Source: an uncultured Prolixibacteraceae bacterium (GTDB lineage Bacteria; Bacteroidota; Bacteroidia; Bacteroidales; Prolixibacteraceae). Taken from it: DNA of 49,323 nucleotides. The stretch spans positions 1-49,323 of the forward strand of contig CALGIG010000073.1 of NCBI GenBank assembly GCA_937915865.1, in the 5' to 3' direction. The notes beneath the pieces are model-generated. The model had not been told where the DNA came from. It searched no databases and saw nothing but the letters and a program-made list of their open reading frames with translations. The position numbers and the translations under genes are program-made. Below are positions 34,033-42,218 of this stretch, one piece after another. Each line of letters begins with the position of its first letter. Within the stretch, counting starts at the first letter, position 1.

Positions 34033-34914
34033 CTATCCGTTTAGCGCTTCAGCTCCGTTTGTTACTTCAAGGATAGCATTTGTAATAGCTGCCTGACGGG
34101 CCTTATTGAAATTCAAGGTTAATTCGTTAATTAATTCAGTTGCATTATCGGTTGCTTTATGCATGGCAGTCATTCGGGCGCCGTGTTCGGCTGCATGAGA
34201 ATCGAGTAACGCTTTATAAAATTGAATTTTGAGTGAACGGGGAATCATTTCTTCAACAATCTGTTCAACCGAAGGCTCGAAAATATAATCAATATTATTC
34301 CGCTTTTTCTTATCAGGAGTAGCTGGTAAAACTGGTAAAAACTGTTCACTTATTTGTTCCTGCGTGGCAGCATTGATAAATTTGTTATAAACCAATTCAA
34401 CCCGATCATATTTCCCGGTTACAAAGTCGTTCATTAACGACTGAACTTCAATTGAAACATGGTCGAAATCAAGATTTTCAAACAATTGATTTTTTTCAGC
34501 ATGAACCTCAAAATGGTATGATTGAAGAATTTTTCCACCTTGTTTACCAATGACCAAAAAATCAAGATTCCCAGATTTAAGTTGTTGGTTGTAAGTTGTT
34601 TTAGCTATGGAAATGGCTAATTTTGTGATATTCGAATTGAATCCGCCACAGAGACCTCTGTTCGAGCTAATTAATACAATCAAAACTTTTTCGGGATCAC
34701 GCTGAGCTGTATAAACTGAATCTGTATTTTTATCAAGTGCAGCTCCCAGTGATGAAAGCAATTCAGAAAGCTTTTCAGCATAAGGGCGAATCTGTAAGAT
34801 AGCATCCTGTGCTTTTTTCAGCTTAGCTGCAGAAACCATCTTCATGGCACTTGTAACCTGCCTTGTGGTTTTTACAGAGGTAATCCTCGTCCGTATTTCT
34901 TTTAAATTGGCCAT
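34033..34914 (-). CDS. atpG: ATP synthase F1 gamma subunit
   Basis: 293 aa, the central rotor stalk of F1. The N-terminal coiled-coil helix starts ANLKEIRTRITSVKTTRQVTSAMKMVSAAKL and the C-terminal helix contains the conserved EHGARMTAMHKATDNA and NKARQAAITNAILEVTNGAEAL. The Rossmann-like middle has SNRGLCGGFN. Last gene of the ATP synthase operon, followed by a bidirectional terminator; no epsilon gene follows. Confidence 0.97.
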   Translation of the reverse strand: MANLKEIRTRITSVKTTRQVTSAMKMVSAAKLKKAQDAILQIRPYAEKLSELLSSLGAALDKNTDSVYTAQRDPEKVLIVLISSNRGLCGGFNSNITKLAISIAKTTYNQQLKSGNLDFLVIGKQGGKILQSYHFEVHAEKNQLFENLDFDHVSIEVQSLMNDFVTGKYDRVELVYNKFINAATQEQISEQFLPVLPATPDKKKRNNIDYIFEPSVEQIVEEMIPRSLKIQFYKALLDSHAAEHGARMTAMHKATDNATELINELTLNFNKARQAAITNAILEVTNGAEALNG

Positions 34915-34947
34915 TTCAGTAGGATAATAATTATCTGCCAGTCTATT

Positions 34948-36528
34948 TTATTCCGAGTATCTCTCAGCAACTTCGGCAGCAGCCTTCTCTATAACACCGA
35001 TTTCATTATCAGTCAATATTCCGGCTTTTAATTGATCTAATGTGCTACGATATTGCATTTCCATTAATTCAAGAAAATCACGTTCAAACAATTTTACTTT
35101 TTCAACCGGAACGTCACGAAGCAATTCTTTGACACCACAATAAATAATAGCAATTTGATATTCTACCTTCATTGGAGCGTATTGTTGTTGCTTCAGAATT
35201 TCAACATTTTTTCGTCCTTTATCCAATACACGCATAGTTGCAGCATCGAGGTCGGAACCAAATTTAGAGAAGGCTTCCAGTTCGCGGAACTGAGCCTGAT
35301 CGAGCTTAAGAGTTCCGGCAATTTTCTTCATCGGTTTAATTTGGGCATTTCCTCCGACACGCGATACTGAAATACCAACATTAATAGCTGGGCGAACACC
35401 TGAGTTAAACAGGTTCGATTCGAGAAAAATCTGACCGTCGGTAATTGAAATAACATTGGTCGGAATGTATGCTGAAACGTCGCCAGCCTGAGTCTCAATA
35501 ATTGGTAAAGCAGTTAACGAACCACCACCTTTTACTTTGTCTTTCAAACAATCAGGCAAGTCGTTCATTTGCGAAGCAACTGTATCTGAAGCAGTGATTT
35601 TTGCTGCACGTTCGAGTAAGCGTGAGTGCAAGTAGAATACGTCGCCAGGATAAGCTTCACGGCCAGGAGGCCTACGGAGCAACAGGGAAACTTCTCGGTA
35701 TGAAACCGCTTGTTTCGAAAGGTCGTCATAAATAATCAGAGCATCGCGGCCTGTATCGCGAAAGAACTCACCAATGGCGGCGCCGGCATAAGGAGCATAA
35801 TACTGAAGGGCTGCCGGATCGGAAGCCGTGGCCGAAACAATTACAGTATATGTCATAGCCCCATGTTTTTCGAGCGTATGCGCAAGGTTTGCTACAGTTG
35901 AACCTTTTTGACCAATTGCTACATAGATGCAATATACTGGTTTCCCCTTTTCAAAATTCTCGCGTTGGTTTATAATAGTATCAATTGCGACAGCAGTTTT
36001 TCCTGTTTGGCGGTCGCCAATAATTAACTCGCGTTGACCTCGGCCAATAGGGATCATTGCATCGATTGCCTTCAAACCTGTTTGAAGAGGCTGAGTAACC
36101 GGTTGTCTGAAAATAACACCCGGAGCTTTCCGTTCAAGTGGTAAAACAAATTTTTCACCAGTAACAATTCCTTTTCCGTCGATTGGTTCTCCAAGGGTAT
36201 TGATCACGCGTCCTAAAAGTCCTTCGCCGACTTCAATCGAGGCTGTACGGCGAAGACGTTTTACCGTATCTCCTTCTTTAATTTCTTTGGTCAAACCAAG
36301 AATTACCGCTCCTACGTTGTCTTCTTCAAGGTTCAGAACTATGCCTTTTACTCCTGAATCGAATTCAATCATTTCGTTTGACTCAACATTTGAAAGACCA
36401 TAGATTCGTGCAATTCCGTCTCCAACCTGAAGTACAGTACCAACTTCTTCCAATTCGGCCTGACTTTTAAAGCCTTCGAGTTGTTGTCTAAGGATTTCCG
36501 AAACTTCAGCAGGTTTTATATTTGCCAT
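34948..36528 (-). CDS. atpA: ATP synthase F1 alpha subunit
   Basis: 526 aa. Walker A GDRQTGKT near residue 170, DGIARIYGLSNV in the N-terminal barrel, the SYREVSLLLRRPPGREAYPGDVFYLHSRLLERAA block, and ITDGQIFLESNLFNSGVRPAINVGISVSRVGG are all complete. The non-catalytic nucleotide-binding subunit pairs with beta, whose gene (atpD) is not in this cluster. 23 nt after atpH. Confidence 0.98.
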   Translation of the reverse strand: MANIKPAEVSEILRQQLEGFKSQAELEEVGTVLQVGDGIARIYGLSNVESNEMIEFDSGVKGIVLNLEEDNVGAVILGLTKEIKEGDTVKRLRRTASIEVGEGLLGRVINTLGEPIDGKGIVTGEKFVLPLERKAPGVIFRQPVTQPLQTGLKAIDAMIPIGRGQRELIIGDRQTGKTAVAIDTIINQRENFEKGKPVYCIYVAIGQKGSTVANLAHTLEKHGAMTYTVIVSATASDPAALQYYAPYAGAAIGEFFRDTGRDALIIYDDLSKQAVSYREVSLLLRRPPGREAYPGDVFYLHSRLLERAAKITASDTVASQMNDLPDCLKDKVKGGGSLTALPIIETQAGDVSAYIPTNVISITDGQIFLESNLFNSGVRPAINVGISVSRVGGNAQIKPMKKIAGTLKLDQAQFRELEAFSKFGSDLDAATMRVLDKGRKNVEILKQQQYAPMKVEYQIAIIYCGVKELLRDVPVEKVKLFERDFLELMEMQYRSTLDQLKAGILTDNEIGVIEKAAAEVAERYSE

Positions 36529-36551
36529 TGTATTTCAGTTTTATTCTATCG

Positions 36552-37106
36552 TTATTCTAATTTCAATTCTGTATGTAGTAATTGTTCTCTGATTTTCTTC
36601 AATTGAGTTGAAAGGCTGGCGTCATATTGTTTGTCTTCAACACGTAAAACAAATCCTCCCAGAAGGTTACTGTCAACTTTTTGACTTAACTCAACTTTAG
36701 CGTTAAACTGGGTTTCGAGAGTTTTCCTGATTTCTGTTACCAGCAAATCACTAATTGGTTGGGCGCTAGTAAATATAGCCGATTTTATTCCTTCTTTGCC
36801 CCTGTACAAATTTTCGAGGTTTCTGAAAATTCCCGGGATAAAGCTTTCACGTTTATTGGTTGTGATTAAAACCAAAAAATTTAATGATAATTCGTGTACG
36901 TGTTCAGTAAAGATGTTTTTGATTGCATCAATTTTTTGCGAGGTTTTGAATACCGGGCTTTCAATAAGCCTACGAAAATCATTGCTTGTTTCGCAAACCG
37001 ACGAAATTAATGCAGCATCTTTTCTTAGTTCAATGGTTAAACCCTTGTCTTTAGCCAGATCAAAAAAAGCTTTTGCGTACCGAACATTTATTTTACTTTG
37101 GTCCAT
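36552..37106 (-). CDS. atpH: ATP synthase F1 delta subunit
   Basis: 184 aa, OSCP/delta family: helical N-terminal domain with VRYAKAFFDLAKDKG near the start, and C-terminal LLGGFVLRVEDKQYDASLSTQLKKI. Peripheral stalk component that ties F1 to the b subunit. It starts 4 nt after atpF. Confidence 0.93.
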   Translation of the reverse strand: MDQSKINVRYAKAFFDLAKDKGLTIELRKDAALISSVCETSNDFRRLIESPVFKTSQKIDAIKNIFTEHVHELSLNFLVLITTNKRESFIPGIFRNLENLYRGKEGIKSAIFTSAQPISDLLVTEIRKTLETQFNAKVELSQKVDSNLLGGFVLRVEDKQYDASLSTQLKKIREQLLHTELKLE

Positions 37107-37110
37107 ACTA

Positions 37111-37605
37111 TTAATTCAGCTTCATATCTTTTAACATATCTTGAATCAATGCTTCCTGATCCTGTGGATTTTCAACTTGCTTTTTAATTACTTTTTCTGC
37201 AATAATTACAGAAAGTTCAGCAACCTGCTTTTTAATATCGTTAATTGCTGCTGCTTTTTCAGCTTCTATTTGCTGTTTGGCATATTCGATGCTTTTTTGG
37301 GCTTCGGCGTTAGCCTGTGCCTTGGCATCAGCAATGATTTTATCCTTGATATCTCGTGCTTCTTTCAGGATGACATCTTTTTCTCGTCGTGCTTCTGTTA
37401 AAATCTGATCGTTCGCCGCTTTTAATCCAGCCACTTCCTTTCGTGCTTTTTCAGCTGAATTCAATGCATCAGCAATCGAATGCTCACGATCTTTTAATGC
37501 TTTCAATATCGGACCCCATGCAAACTTTTTCAGGATAAAAAGCACAATCCCAAAAATGATGAGCATCCAAAATATCGTTCCGTAATCAGGAGTTACAAAT
37601 CCCAT
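37111..37605 (-). CDS. atpF: ATP synthase F0 b subunit
   Basis: 164 aa: membrane helix (about 10-26, TIFWMLIIFGIVLFILKKF) then a long charged right-handed coiled coil (about 35-145, Ala/Glu/Lys-rich). Forms the peripheral stalk with delta. A single b gene, with no b' copy, as usual outside phototrophs. Preceded by a GC-rich hairpin in the atpE-atpF gap. Confidence 0.96.
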   Translation of the reverse strand: MGFVTPDYGTIFWMLIIFGIVLFILKKFAWGPILKALKDREHSIADALNSAEKARKEVAGLKAANDQILTEARREKDVILKEARDIKDKIIADAKAQANAEAQKSIEYAKQQIEAEKAAAINDIKKQVAELSVIIAEKVIKKQVENPQDQEALIQDMLKDMKLN

Positions 37606-37639
37606 GGTCGTTTTTTTTTGTTAGTTAAGGGCGGTCCTT

Positions 37640-37660
37640 ACTCCCGGCAACCCCGGGAGT
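37640..37660 (-). promoter_or_regulatory. Intercistronic hairpin between atpE and atpF
   Basis: ACTCCCGG (37640-37647) and CCGGGAGT (37653-37660) pair exactly around CAAC; TCC and GGA extend the stem outside a small bulge. On the transcript it sits just after atpE, where a stem-loop can stabilise or process the c-subunit message. No T-run, so it is not a full terminator. Confidence 0.6.
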
Positions 37661-37678
37661 GGACAGCAAACTAAATTT

Positions 37679-37930
37679 TTAAGCAATGAAGATAGCCAAA
37701 ACGCAAACGATAACAGCAAAGAAAGCAACACCTTCAATCAAAGCTGCTGATACGATCATGTTTGAACGGATATCGCCTACTGCTTCGGGTTGACGAGCGA
37801 TGGCTTCCATAGCACTGGCACCAATTTTACCGATACCAATACCAGCGCCAATAGCTGCTAAACCTGCACCAACGGCTGCTCCCAGTTTACCAAGAGCTAC
37901 TTCAGCTAAAAGAATTAATAATGTAGTCAT
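37679..37930 (-). CDS. atpE: ATP synthase F0 c subunit
   Basis: 83 aa, two membrane helices with a polar loop ARQPEA. The first helix carries the GAGLAAIGAGIGIG glycine pattern that sets ring packing; the second carries the ion-binding carboxylate Glu66 in AALIEGVAFF. The residues after Glu66 (Gly-Val) lack the Ser/Thr of sodium-type c subunits, so proton coupling is likely. 24 nt after atpB. Confidence 0.96.
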   Translation of the reverse strand: MTTLLILLAEVALGKLGAAVGAGLAAIGAGIGIGKIGASAMEAIARQPEAVGDIRSNMIVSAALIEGVAFFAVIVCVLAIFIA

Positions 37931-37954
37931 AATGATTAATGTTAATATATAAGA

Positions 37955-39043
37955 CTAATGATGATGTTCTGGTTTGGCCATCCCAAAATACAGGGCTGAC
38001 AATAAGGTGAAAACGTAGGCCTGAATGAACGATACCAAAACATCGAGCAATACCATAAATACCGAAAAAAGTATTGAAACTACAGATACTCCGTATCCGG
38101 CAGGGCCTCCCATTAGTTTGGCAAAAATAAATATCAGGCTGACAAATACTGTTACAATTAAGTGACCAGCTAACATGTTGGCAAAGAGTCGGACCATCAA
38201 CACAACCGGTTTTGTGATAACGCCCGTCAATTCAACAATAGGCATAAGTGGTATCGGAAATTTTAACCACCAGGGTACTTCTGGATTATATATTTCTTTC
38301 CAATAATGATGATTCGTATTAAATGTTGTAATGAAAAAGGTAAATAGCGCCAGAACCATTGTTACAGCAATATTTCCGGTAACATTAGCGCCAAATGGGA
38401 AAATTGGCACCAAACCCAAAAGGTTGTTTACTAGGATGAAAAAAAACAGTGTAAGCAGGTAAGGCATGAACTTTTCATATCTTTTTTCACCAATTGCAGG
38501 ACGAGCAACGTCGTCGCGTACGAAAAGGATGATAGGTTCGAAAAGGTTTTGCATTCCTGATGGTGCTTTACCCGCATTTTTCTTAGCTGACCTGGCAATG
38601 TTCAGGAAAATGAACAAGAGAATTACTACGCTCACTATGATTCCAACTACCGTTTTTGTAATCGATAAATCCACGGGCAAATCAATAACCTCACCTTGTT
38701 CGTTTACTTCAACAATTTTTCCTTCGTTTTCGCCTTCCTGTTCAATTCGGAATCCGTTGTAAGTTTCGTGTCCATGGTGAAATTTGGAAGACATAAAGAT
38801 GTTCCATCCCTTAGCTGAAGAATATAGAATCACAGGCAATGGCACGCTGATATGTGTTTCACCTATTGTAAGGATATGCCATTCAAAAGCATCAGAAACG
38901 TGTTCGATAACAAATTTACCGGCATTGAACTCCTCAGAATGGGTTGTGGTGTTTGTTTGTGTTGCTTCTTCTTCAGCAAAGGCAACTTGTCCGGTAAAAA
39001 GCACAATTAGTATTAGTAATAGGGCTCGTATAGTTCGTATCAT
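37955..39043 (-). CDS. atpB: ATP synthase F0 a subunit, with N-terminal extension
   Basis: 362 aa, about 100 longer than the E. coli protein. Residues 1-23 look like a cleavable signal peptide (cleavage near AFA-EE), followed by about 100 extracytoplasmic residues before the first conserved helix. This form is usual in Bacteroidota. The catalytic arginine is in VRLFANMLAGH, with the FTLLSALYFGMA C-terminal helix and a His-rich end. Forms the proton half-channels next to the c ring. First structural F0 gene of the operon. Confidence 0.95.
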   Translation of the reverse strand: MIRTIRALLLILIVLFTGQVAFAEEEATQTNTTTHSEEFNAGKFVIEHVSDAFEWHILTIGETHISVPLPVILYSSAKGWNIFMSSKFHHGHETYNGFRIEQEGENEGKIVEVNEQGEVIDLPVDLSITKTVVGIIVSVVILLFIFLNIARSAKKNAGKAPSGMQNLFEPIILFVRDDVARPAIGEKRYEKFMPYLLTLFFFILVNNLLGLVPIFPFGANVTGNIAVTMVLALFTFFITTFNTNHHYWKEIYNPEVPWWLKFPIPLMPIVELTGVITKPVVLMVRLFANMLAGHLIVTVFVSLIFIFAKLMGGPAGYGVSVVSILFSVFMVLLDVLVSFIQAYVFTLLSALYFGMAKPEHHH

Positions 39044-39108
39044 TTCGTCTCAATGTATTTCAGAAGTCAACAAATTTAATTTTTTATGCGATTAGATGTC
39101 ATTACAAA

Positions 39109-39486
39109 TCATTCTTTTTTTTGCCTGACAAATTTTGAAAACTGCACTACTTCAAAAGCAGAGAAGATGATATATCCAATGAGAAAGTTTATTAGGATTA
39201 TTTTGGCATACTCTTTTACTGAAAATGCTATAACTATTGCGAGTAATAAATACGAGAACATTTTTATAAAATTAACTGCCATGTATTTTGGTGTAAACCG
39301 TGTTCCTGAGTTAACGGCAACTTTTAACAAATAGGCGTGAACAAGGTTCGTTGAAACATAAAAGAAAACCAGAATAATTGGTAATAATATATGGTAATAC
39401 TGTGCCAACCATGTTGAATAAAACAGGAATCCAATTATGAAAATAATAATTGACAATATGGATGATTTAATAAAAAAAAGCTTCAT
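39109..39486 (-). CDS. Membrane protein, AtpI-like position
   Basis: 125 aa from the ATG at 39486; an upstream in-frame start would overlap the previous gene. Four predicted membrane helices (about 5-24, 28-50, 70-88 and 94-112). It sits between the AtpZ-like gene and atpB, where Bacteroidota carry a small 'ATP synthase subunit I'-type protein, thought to help assemble the c ring or supply Mg. Assigned by position and topology; sequence motifs are weak. Confidence 0.65.
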   Translation of the reverse strand: MKLFFIKSSILSIIIFIIGFLFYSTWLAQYYHILLPIILVFFYVSTNLVHAYLLKVAVNSGTRFTPKYMAVNFIKMFSYLLLAIVIAFSVKEYAKIILINFLIGYIIFSAFEVVQFSKFVRQKKE

Positions 39487-39502
39487 GGAACAGATGTTTG
39501 TT

Positions 39503-39718
39503 TTATAAAAATCTTCGGATAGCATAAAAAATGGCGCCAATAACCGAGAGAACCATAAATATTAATAGAAAAATAGGAAATTTAAAGTTGAACCAATTGT
39601 CGATAACCCATCCCAGCCAAGTTCCAATCCCCATAATGGCAACCATCTCGAACGCAAGATTGGAATAGCGTATAAAATCATCAAACTTTTTCTTTGGTTC
39701 TTTAACTTTTTTATCCAT
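39503..39718 (-). CDS. AtpZ/AtpI-family assembly protein
   Basis: 71 aa with two membrane helices and the family pattern SNLAFEMVAIMGIGTWLGWVID followed by a second hydrophobic helix. Small proteins of this kind precede ATP synthase operons. The ATG overlaps the bactofilin stop by one base (TAATG), so translation is coupled. Confidence 0.82.
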   Translation of the reverse strand: MDKKVKEPKKKFDDFIRYSNLAFEMVAIMGIGTWLGWVIDNWFNFKFPIFLLIFMVLSVIGAIFYAIRRFL

Positions 39719-40074
39719 TACAAAGAGGCTTCATCACTCATAGCACAATTACCTTTGAAATATGCTCCAGGTTCTATTGATAATTTACCAGTTAATATGT
39801 TTCCGGTAATTTTCGATGAAGCTTTCAATGAGAGAAGGTCGGAAACAGTTATTTTCCCATTAAATATTCCGGCAACTTCACTGCTTTTGCAACTAATTTC
39901 TCCATCCACTTTTCCAGTGGGGCCAATAACCAGGCGACCTTTTATTTCAAGGTTTCCTGATATCTCTCCGTCAACCCTGAAATCTCCGTCAGATACAATA
40001 TCTCCGGTAATTTGGGTCCCTTTGGCGATCAAATTGATGATTTGAAGATTGAATTCATTGTTTTCTTTAGCCAT
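39718..40074 (-). CDS. Bactofilin-family polymer-forming protein
   Basis: 118 aa from MAKENNEFN at 40074; an earlier in-frame start (40128) adds a hydrophobic stretch that is not family-like. The body is a right-handed beta-helix repeat typical of bactofilins: GTQITGDIVSDGDFRVDGEISGNLE, then GRLVIGPTGKVDGEI and KITGNILTGKLSIEPGAYFKGNC. Forms cytoskeletal filaments at the membrane, often in cell-shape or wall synthesis. It leads the ATP synthase gene string, an arrangement familiar in Bacteroidota. Confidence 0.9.
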   Translation of the reverse strand: MAKENNEFNLQIINLIAKGTQITGDIVSDGDFRVDGEISGNLEIKGRLVIGPTGKVDGEISCKSSEVAGIFNGKITVSDLLSLKASSKITGNILTGKLSIEPGAYFKGNCAMSDEASL

Positions 40075-40233
40075 TGCGTTAGTTTTTATGAATGGATTCC
40101 AAATATACAAAAGCAATAGCAAGATCACTAACTGAATTCCAAAAACTAAGCCTGTGAAAACGAAAAAGGTTGTATTATAACGTCAATTTATCCTTTGGAT
40201 AATTGAATATTTTACAATAGAAAATAAATAAAG

Positions 40234-40263
40234 GAGGCTGTTTCAACCTTTTGAGACAGCCTC
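40234..40263 (-). terminator. Hairpin terminator after the MaoC gene
   Basis: GAGGCTGTTTCA (40234-40245) pairs with TGAGACAGCCTC (40252-40263) with one wobble. On the minus strand a T-rich tail (CCTTTATTTATTTTC) follows, ending the fabH-MaoC transcript before bactofilin. Confidence 0.72.
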
Positions 40264-40285
40264 TTGTAAGTTATTTTTGGGGTAG

Positions 40286-40750
40286 TTAAATGAAATGATA
40301 AAGGAATGTCATCACTCCTTCGAATGCAGGTTTTTTATTTCCTTCAATTTCCATATAAATGTCTAACTGAATTTTTGTTATTCCACGTAAATTGGTAACC
40401 GATTTTAAAACAACCCGTGTTCTGATTTTACTGTTAACTTTTACTGGTTGGTTAAACCGGAAGTTATCAATGCCATAATTAACTAACATTTTTATGTTTT
40501 CTACCTGTATGATTTGATCCCACATATAAGGTAAAAGCGAAAGTGTCAGGTATCCGTGTGCGATGGTACTTCCAAAAGTACTTTCAGTTTTTACACGTTC
40601 TTCATCCACATGTATCCACTGGTGGTCAAATGTTGCATCAGCAAACTTATTGATTTGGTCCTGAGTCACAGTTAAATATTCCGATATACCCAGTTCTTGT
40701 CCGACCAGTTTCTCAAATTCCTCATGACTTCTTACAATAAGTTTTTCCAT
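40286..40750 (-). CDS. MaoC-like dehydratase
   Basis: 154 aa hot-dog fold protein of the MaoC/(R)-specific enoyl-CoA hydratase group. The hydratase signature is clear: FADATFDHQWIHVDEER, then STFGSTIAHGYLTLSLLP, with the Asp (in FADATFDH) and His (in IHVD) of the catalytic pair. Likely hydrates 2-enoyl thioesters or acts in acyl metabolism. 31 nt downstream of fabH, so co-transcribed. Confidence 0.9.
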   Translation of the reverse strand: MEKLIVRSHEEFEKLVGQELGISEYLTVTQDQINKFADATFDHQWIHVDEERVKTESTFGSTIAHGYLTLSLLPYMWDQIIQVENIKMLVNYGIDNFRFNQPVKVNSKIRTRVVLKSVTNLRGITKIQLDIYMEIEGNKKPAFEGVMTFLYHFI

Positions 40751-40781
40751 AGTTTATGTTCGATTAATGTTTTTGTTAATT

Positions 40782-41780
40782 TTATTTCGGGTCATAAGCC
40801 CATTTAATATATACACTTCCCCAAGTAAAGCCGGCGCCAAATGCAGCCAAAATGATATTATCGCCTTTTTTTAGCTTGCTTTCATAATCATACAAGCATA
40901 ATGGAATAGTTGCAGCAGTTGTATTCCCATACTTCTGAATATTGATCATTATCCGATCCTTATCAATACCCATTCGCCGGCCAACTGCATCAATAATCCG
41001 CATATTGGCCTGATGAGGTACGAACCAGGCCAAATCATTTTCAGAGAGGTTATGTTTTTCCATCATTTCAACAGCAACATCCGCCATATTAGAAACGGCA
41101 TATTTAAATACTGTTTGACCTTCCTGGTACACAAAGTGTTCGTCGTTATAAATGGTTTCGTTTGAGGCTGGCCGAAGTGAACCACCAGCTTTCATTTGCA
41201 GGAACTGGCTTCCTGATCCGTCGACCCGGTTGATATGATCAATTATGCCTAAATCTTCGGTAATTGGTTCCAACAATACAGCAGCTGCTCCATCGCCAAA
41301 AAGCGGGCAAGTGGTTCTATCTTTATAATTAGTTATCGACGACATCATGTCGGCGCCCAAAACAATAACCTTTTTATATTGACCGCTTTCAATAAATTTT
41401 GCTCCGGTAGTAAGTGCATAAATAAAGCCAGAACAGGCAGCATTAAGATCGAAGCTCCATGCATTAACTAATCCAGCCTTATGGTTAATTTTGTTAGCAG
41501 AAGCAGGAAGAGGATTGTCAGCAGTTATAGTGGCACAAATTAGAAGTTCTATTTCTTCGGGTTTGGTTCCGGTTTTTTCAAGAAGTTGTTTTATTGCAGC
41601 TGTTCCCATATCCGATGTGGCCATTCCTTCTTCTTTCAAAATTCGGCGTTCTTTGATGCCGATTCGCTGCATGATCCATTCATCGGAGGTCTCAACCCAT
41701 GTGCTCAACTCCTCATTTGTTAGCCGGTATTCAGGTAAATATGCTCCTATTCCTGTTATTGCAGCACGTAGTTTACTCAT
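40782..41780 (-). CDS. fabH: 3-oxoacyl-ACP synthase III
   Basis: 332 aa. Initiates fatty-acid chains by condensing an acyl-CoA with malonyl-ACP. Catalytic Cys116 (LNAACSGF), His256 (VPHQANMRI) and Asn286 (KYGNTTAAT) are in place, with GFGAGFTWGS-like AAFGAGFTWGS at the end. A promoter (TTG-N20-TTTATTTG, 41797-41827 on this strand) sits just upstream, and two terminators separate it from rpmF. plsX, often between rpmF and fabH, is absent. Confidence 0.96.
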   Translation of the reverse strand: MSKLRAAITGIGAYLPEYRLTNEELSTWVETSDEWIMQRIGIKERRILKEEGMATSDMGTAAIKQLLEKTGTKPEEIELLICATITADNPLPASANKINHKAGLVNAWSFDLNAACSGFIYALTTGAKFIESGQYKKVIVLGADMMSSITNYKDRTTCPLFGDGAAAVLLEPITEDLGIIDHINRVDGSGSQFLQMKAGGSLRPASNETIYNDEHFVYQEGQTVFKYAVSNMADVAVEMMEKHNLSENDLAWFVPHQANMRIIDAVGRRMGIDKDRIMINIQKYGNTTAATIPLCLYDYESKLKKGDNIILAAFGAGFTWGSVYIKWAYDPK

Positions 41781-41796
41781 ATTTATATTTTTTAGA

Positions 41797-41827
41797 CAAA
41801 TAAAACCTTAATCCTGAGTATTCTCAA
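41797..41827 (-). promoter_or_regulatory. Probable fabH promoter
   Basis: TTG (41825-41827), 20-nt spacer, TTTATTTG (41797-41804), one mismatch to TAnnTTTG. The start would be about ten bases before the fabH ATG. Confidence 0.5.
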
Positions 41828-41895
41828 GATTAATAATCAAACTATGATTCCTGAAAATTAATGCGGCGCAAGTTAGGATGAAAAATTCGAACGGC

Positions 41896-41926
41896 AAAAA
41901 AAAATTAGGCAAAAAAGTTTACCTAA
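41896..41926 (-). terminator. Second terminator in the rpmF-fabH gap
   Basis: On the minus strand TTAGGTAAA (41918-41926) pairs with TTTGCCTAA (41905-41913, one wobble), followed by nine T (41896-41904). It lies downstream of the rpmF terminator, so it ends either read-through or a short separate transcript. Confidence 0.78.
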
Positions 41927-41981
41927 CTCCTTTTAAAACAAACAATTAAATTGTTCGAATATTACAAAAGTTGATGTAAAA

Positions 41982-42010
41982 TGATCAGAAGAATTTTGTT
42001 CTTCTGATCA
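41982..42010 (-). terminator. Terminator after rpmF
   Basis: TGATCAGAAGAA (41982-41993) and TTCTTCTGATCA (41999-42010) pair exactly over 12 bp around TTTTG. A short T-tract follows on the minus strand. Confidence 0.82.
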
Positions 42011-42020
42011 GAGATTTGTC

Positions 42021-42206
42021 TTAAACAGTAACGTCTTTTTCGATTGCAAGTTTACCTCTGTAATATCCACATTCAGGACATACAGTATGGTATTTAACAG
42101 TAGCTCCACAATTTGAACATGATGCCAAAGTTGCTGGAGTTGCTTTATAATGAGTTCTTCTTTTGTCTCTGCGGGTTTTTGATACCCTGTGTTTTGGATG
42201 TGCCAT
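42021..42206 (-). CDS. rpmF: 50S ribosomal protein L32
   Basis: 61 aa, MAHPKHRVSKTRRDKRRTH start typical of L32, with a complete zinc-ribbon (CSNC and CPEC pairs), so it is the zinc-binding paralogue type. 12 nt after the DUF177 gene, the usual partner. Confidence 0.96.
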   Translation of the reverse strand: MAHPKHRVSKTRRDKRRTHYKATPATLASCSNCGATVKYHTVCPECGYYRGKLAIEKDVTV

Positions 42207-42218
42207 TTTTCCTCGTCT

